A stretch of DNA of 38,256 nucleotides from a bacterium. GTDB lineage: Bacteria > UBP14 > UBA6098 > B30-G16. The position numbers and the translations under genes were made by a program. Of this stretch, positions 36,269 to 38,256 are shown piece by piece (the stretch's first letter is position 1; every line of letters begins with the position of its first letter). The stretch is taken from NCBI GenBank assembly GCA_030613005.1, contig JAUWMV010000020.1, positions 1-38,256 of the forward strand, given 5' to 3'. Below the pieces are notes generated by a model, which was given only the letters and a program-made list of their open reading frames with translations, ran no database searches and was not told where the DNA came from.

Positions 36269-37590
36269 TAGAATTTAAATCCCAAAGGGAGACCTGGGAT
36301 TTTTTTCCCGCTTCTCATTCGTTTAAACATTTCGCGCATTCTAAAAAATTCTTTAAGCAACCTATTAACTTGATTAACAGATGTTCCGCTTCCTCGAGCT
36401 ATTCGTTTTCTCCTGCTGCCCTTTATTATATCTGGATTTTCACGTTCTTCAATTGTCATCGAGTTAATTATAGCTTCTATATATACAAGTTCTTTCTCCT
36501 CTACATCTAATCCCATTTTAGAGCCGCCAGGAATCATTTTTACAAGATCCTCAAATGAACCCATCTTTTTTAATTGCTTAAGTTGATTAAGAAAGTCAGA
36601 AAATGTAAATTCGGCTCGCATGAATTTCTTTTTCATTTTTTCGGCTTCCTTCTTGTCAAAAGCTTTTTGAGCTTTTTCAACAAGAGTAACAACATCTCCC
36701 AAACCCAAAATTCGAGAAGCCATGCGATCAGGATAAAAAGGCTCAAGTGCATCAGGTTTTTCGCCAGTACCAACAAACAGAATCGGCTTACCCACAACAG
36801 CTCTTAGAGACAATGCAGCGCCACCCTTAGCGTCACCATCGAGTTTGGTTAATACAAACCCATCGATGCCAACACGTCTCGCAAATTCGTATCCAACGTC
36901 AACAGCTGTTTGACCTGTCATTGCATCAACAACTAAGAAAACAGCATCAGGTTTCAATTTAAACTGGAGTTGCTCTAACTCCCTCATCATTTGATCATCG
37001 ATTTGAAGTCTTCCTGCAGTATCAAGGATTAATACATCCCATCCATTTGTTTTAGCTTCTTTAATAGCTCGCTGCGCAATGCCTAACGGCTGTTCCATAA
37101 AGGAAGGTAATACAGAGGCAACGCCAATTTGTTTAGCAAGTGTTTGAATTTGCTGAGCTGCTGCAGGTCTATAAATATCAAGGGCAACCAATGTAGGGTT
37201 CCAGTCATGATTTCTAAGCCATACTGCTAATTTAGCTGCGTGAGTTGTTTTACCAGAGCCTTGAAGTCCTACAAGCATTATCACTGTGGGATTAGAGCGT
37301 GGTAATGAAATTTTTGGGGATGCTTTACCACCTAAAAGATCGATAAGTTTACTATGAACAATCTTAACAACTTGTTGACCGGGAGTAATAGATGTGAGAA
37401 CTTTATCTCCGACAGCTTCATCTTCAACATTTTGAATAAACTGCTTAACTATCTTATAATTAACATCTGCTTCAAGAAGAGCCATCCTTACTTCTTGAAG
37501 TCCATCCTTAATATTTTTTGTAGTAAGTTTTCCTCTGCTAGTTAAACTCCTAAAAGCGTTGTTTAACCTGTTAGTTAGTTGCTCGAACAT
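36268..37590 (-). CDS. ffh: Signal recognition particle protein (SRP54)
   Basis: Ffh binds 4.5S RNA and signal peptides and docks ribosomes at FtsY for membrane protein insertion. The 440-residue protein has the N domain, then the G domain with GLQGSGKTTHAAKLA, the DTAGRLQIDDQMM motif and TKLDGDAKGG. It ends with the Met-rich M domain, containing GSGTSVNQVNRLLKEF (the RNA-binding helix-turn-helix) and the C-terminal RMRSGKK. It is complete. It diverges from tRNA-Met and heads a unit of at least four genes (small protein, glycosyltransferase, DUF72). Confidence 0.97.
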   Translation of the reverse strand: MFEQLTNRLNNAFRSLTSRGKLTTKNIKDGLQEVRMALLEADVNYKIVKQFIQNVEDEAVGDKVLTSITPGQQVVKIVHSKLIDLLGGKASPKISLPRSNPTVIMLVGLQGSGKTTHAAKLAVWLRNHDWNPTLVALDIYRPAAAQQIQTLAKQIGVASVLPSFMEQPLGIAQRAIKEAKTNGWDVLILDTAGRLQIDDQMMRELEQLQFKLKPDAVFLVVDAMTGQTAVDVGYEFARRVGIDGFVLTKLDGDAKGGAALSLRAVVGKPILFVGTGEKPDALEPFYPDRMASRILGLGDVVTLVEKAQKAFDKKEAEKMKKKFMRAEFTFSDFLNQLKQLKKMGSFEDLVKMIPGGSKMGLDVEEKELVYIEAIINSMTIEERENPDIIKGSRRKRIARGSGTSVNQVNRLLKEFFRMREMFKRMRSGKKIPGLPLGFKF

Positions 37591-37618
37591 TATGCTTCAT
37601 GTCTTTCAGATAAAAATC

Positions 37619-37647
37619 TTGACAATATCTTTAAACAATTTTAATTA
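37619..37647 (+). promoter_or_regulatory. Putative promoter of tRNA-Met
   Basis: TTGACA (37619-37624) is followed after 17 bp by TAATTA (37642-37647), placing the start about 10 bases before the tRNA. The -35 box matches the consensus; the -10 box is weak. Confidence 0.55.
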
Positions 37648-37662
37648 CTGGATGCTTTTCAT

Positions 37663-37736
37663 GGCGGCGTAGCTCAGTTGGTTAGAGCAGCGGAATCATA
37701 ATCCGCGTGTCCGGGGTTCAAATCCCTGCGCCGCTA
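37663..37736 (+). tRNA. tRNA-Met (anticodon CAT), elongator-like
   Basis: The cloverleaf is clear: D-arm AGCTCAGTTGGTTAGAGC, anticodon stem GCGGA/TCCGC around ATCATAA (anticodon CAT), and T-loop TTCAAAT. The acceptor stem GGCGGCG/CGCCGCT closes with a G1-U72 wobble. There are no GGG/CCC anticodon-stem pairs, so it is not an initiator. A lysidine-modified tRNA-Ile(CAT) cannot be fully excluded. CCA is not encoded, and a T-run follows. Confidence 0.9.
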
Positions 37737-37869
37737 TTTTTTTTATGAAAAAATGTAAATACTTCACTGAAATATGCAATTTGTAAAAAATAAATATTTA
37801 TTCAACATGAGATCAGCATGAGAATTTTTATACTCGTTTTCTTATTCAAAAAAGCTATATAAATACAGT

Positions 37870-38256
37870 TTATTTTACAAGTAAAATTTCGCAAATCGAC
37901 TTAGACTTACCGTTCCAAAGGACATAATATAGACCTGATTCAATATTCTTAGCATCGAATGTAGTATTCAAAGCAGATGTTCTACCTTTGAAAAGAGTTC
38001 GAATTTTATTGCCTTTTATGTCATAAATTGATAGCTCACCAGTTTCGACAGCGGGCAGAATAAGTTCTATTGTAGCAATGGAATTGAATGGATTAGGAGA
38101 AACAGTTATGCTATTAGTTTCTGGTTTCTTCGATTCGTTTATTCGTTCGCGTTTTATTGTAAACCAGTATGTAAGATTTGGTGCTTCATTAGGTGGACCG
38201 TAATCTATCATATCTTTTTGGTCCCTTAAGCTTAGTGTAATTGTGTCGCTTGGATA
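37870..38256 (-). CDS. Partial secreted protein, C-terminal T9SS-type sorting domain (cut by the right edge)
   Basis: Only the 3' end is in the window. The frame is open through 38256 (YPSDTITLSLRDQKDM precedes the first internal Met), so the gene continues past the edge. The last 80 or so residues are a FlgD-like/T9SS type A sorting domain: VSPNPFNSIATIELILPAVETG, LSIYDIKGNKIRTLF, and SGLYYVLWNGKSKSICEILLVK. The front part of the protein and its activity are unknown. It is the second protein with such a domain in the window. Confidence 0.8.
   Translation of the reverse strand, partial: YPSDTITLSLRDQKDMIDYGPPNEAPNLTYWFTIKRERINESKKPETNSITVSPNPFNSIATIELILPAVETGELSIYDIKGNKIRTLFKGRTSALNTTFDAKNIESGLYYVLWNGKSKSICEILLVK

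Overview
The window reads as a chromosomal piece of an AT-rich, Gram-negative (diderm), probably anaerobic bacterium. WaaA (Kdo transfer to lipid A), a TamA/TamB-like pair and a PorV/PorQ-type barrel indicate an LPS-bearing outer membrane. Two proteins end in type IX secretion (T9SS)-like C-terminal sorting domains, which points to the FCB group or a related candidate phylum (WOR-3/Cloacimonadota-like; this is inference, there is no rRNA here). An indolepyruvate:ferredoxin oxidoreductase subunit and a phosphofructokinase with pyrophosphate-type active-site residues fit an anaerobic, energy-limited life.

Region 1 (1-3.5 kb, plus strand) is the accessory part. One open frame joins a REP-associated tyrosine transposase (RAYT) to the C-terminal half of a type IIG restriction-modification enzyme. 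The junction is an array of palindromic REP elements and their decayed copies, all read in frame as NKGLQPL-type peptides. It is followed by a DUF5343 gene overlapping a small HEPN-like gene. A gene-poor spacer with a short direct repeat closes the region.

Region 2 (3.5-11.4 kb): waaA and tpiA on the minus strand diverge from tRNA-Pro(TGG) and rpmB. Then follow an unrecognised two-part protein, a secreted subtilisin-like protease that lacks the usual catalytic Asp and carries a sorting domain, an orphan iorB and a PorQ-like barrel.

Region 3 (11.5-18.4 kb, minus): uvrB, an NAD-dependent epimerase, guaA, an unknown envelope protein and glyQS. Divergent from glyQS is a DinG-type helicase with an N-terminal exonuclease (18.5-21.3 kb, plus).

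Region 4 (21.5-37.6 kb, minus): PPi-type pfk, an M29-like aminopeptidase, nadB, a MacB/FtsX-type permease, an ECF-like S component, endonuclease V, a Mut7-C nuclease, tamA-like, tamB-like, a DUF72 protein, a glycosyltransferase, a 62-residue unknown protein and ffh. tRNA-Met(CAT) diverges from ffh. The right edge cuts a secreted protein whose sorting domain is visible.

Most of the window is housekeeping. The strongest candidate for something undescribed is the RAYT/REP/type IIG fusion at the left edge. Next are the 381-residue unknown protein, the DUF5343-HEPN pair and the altered triad of the protease.
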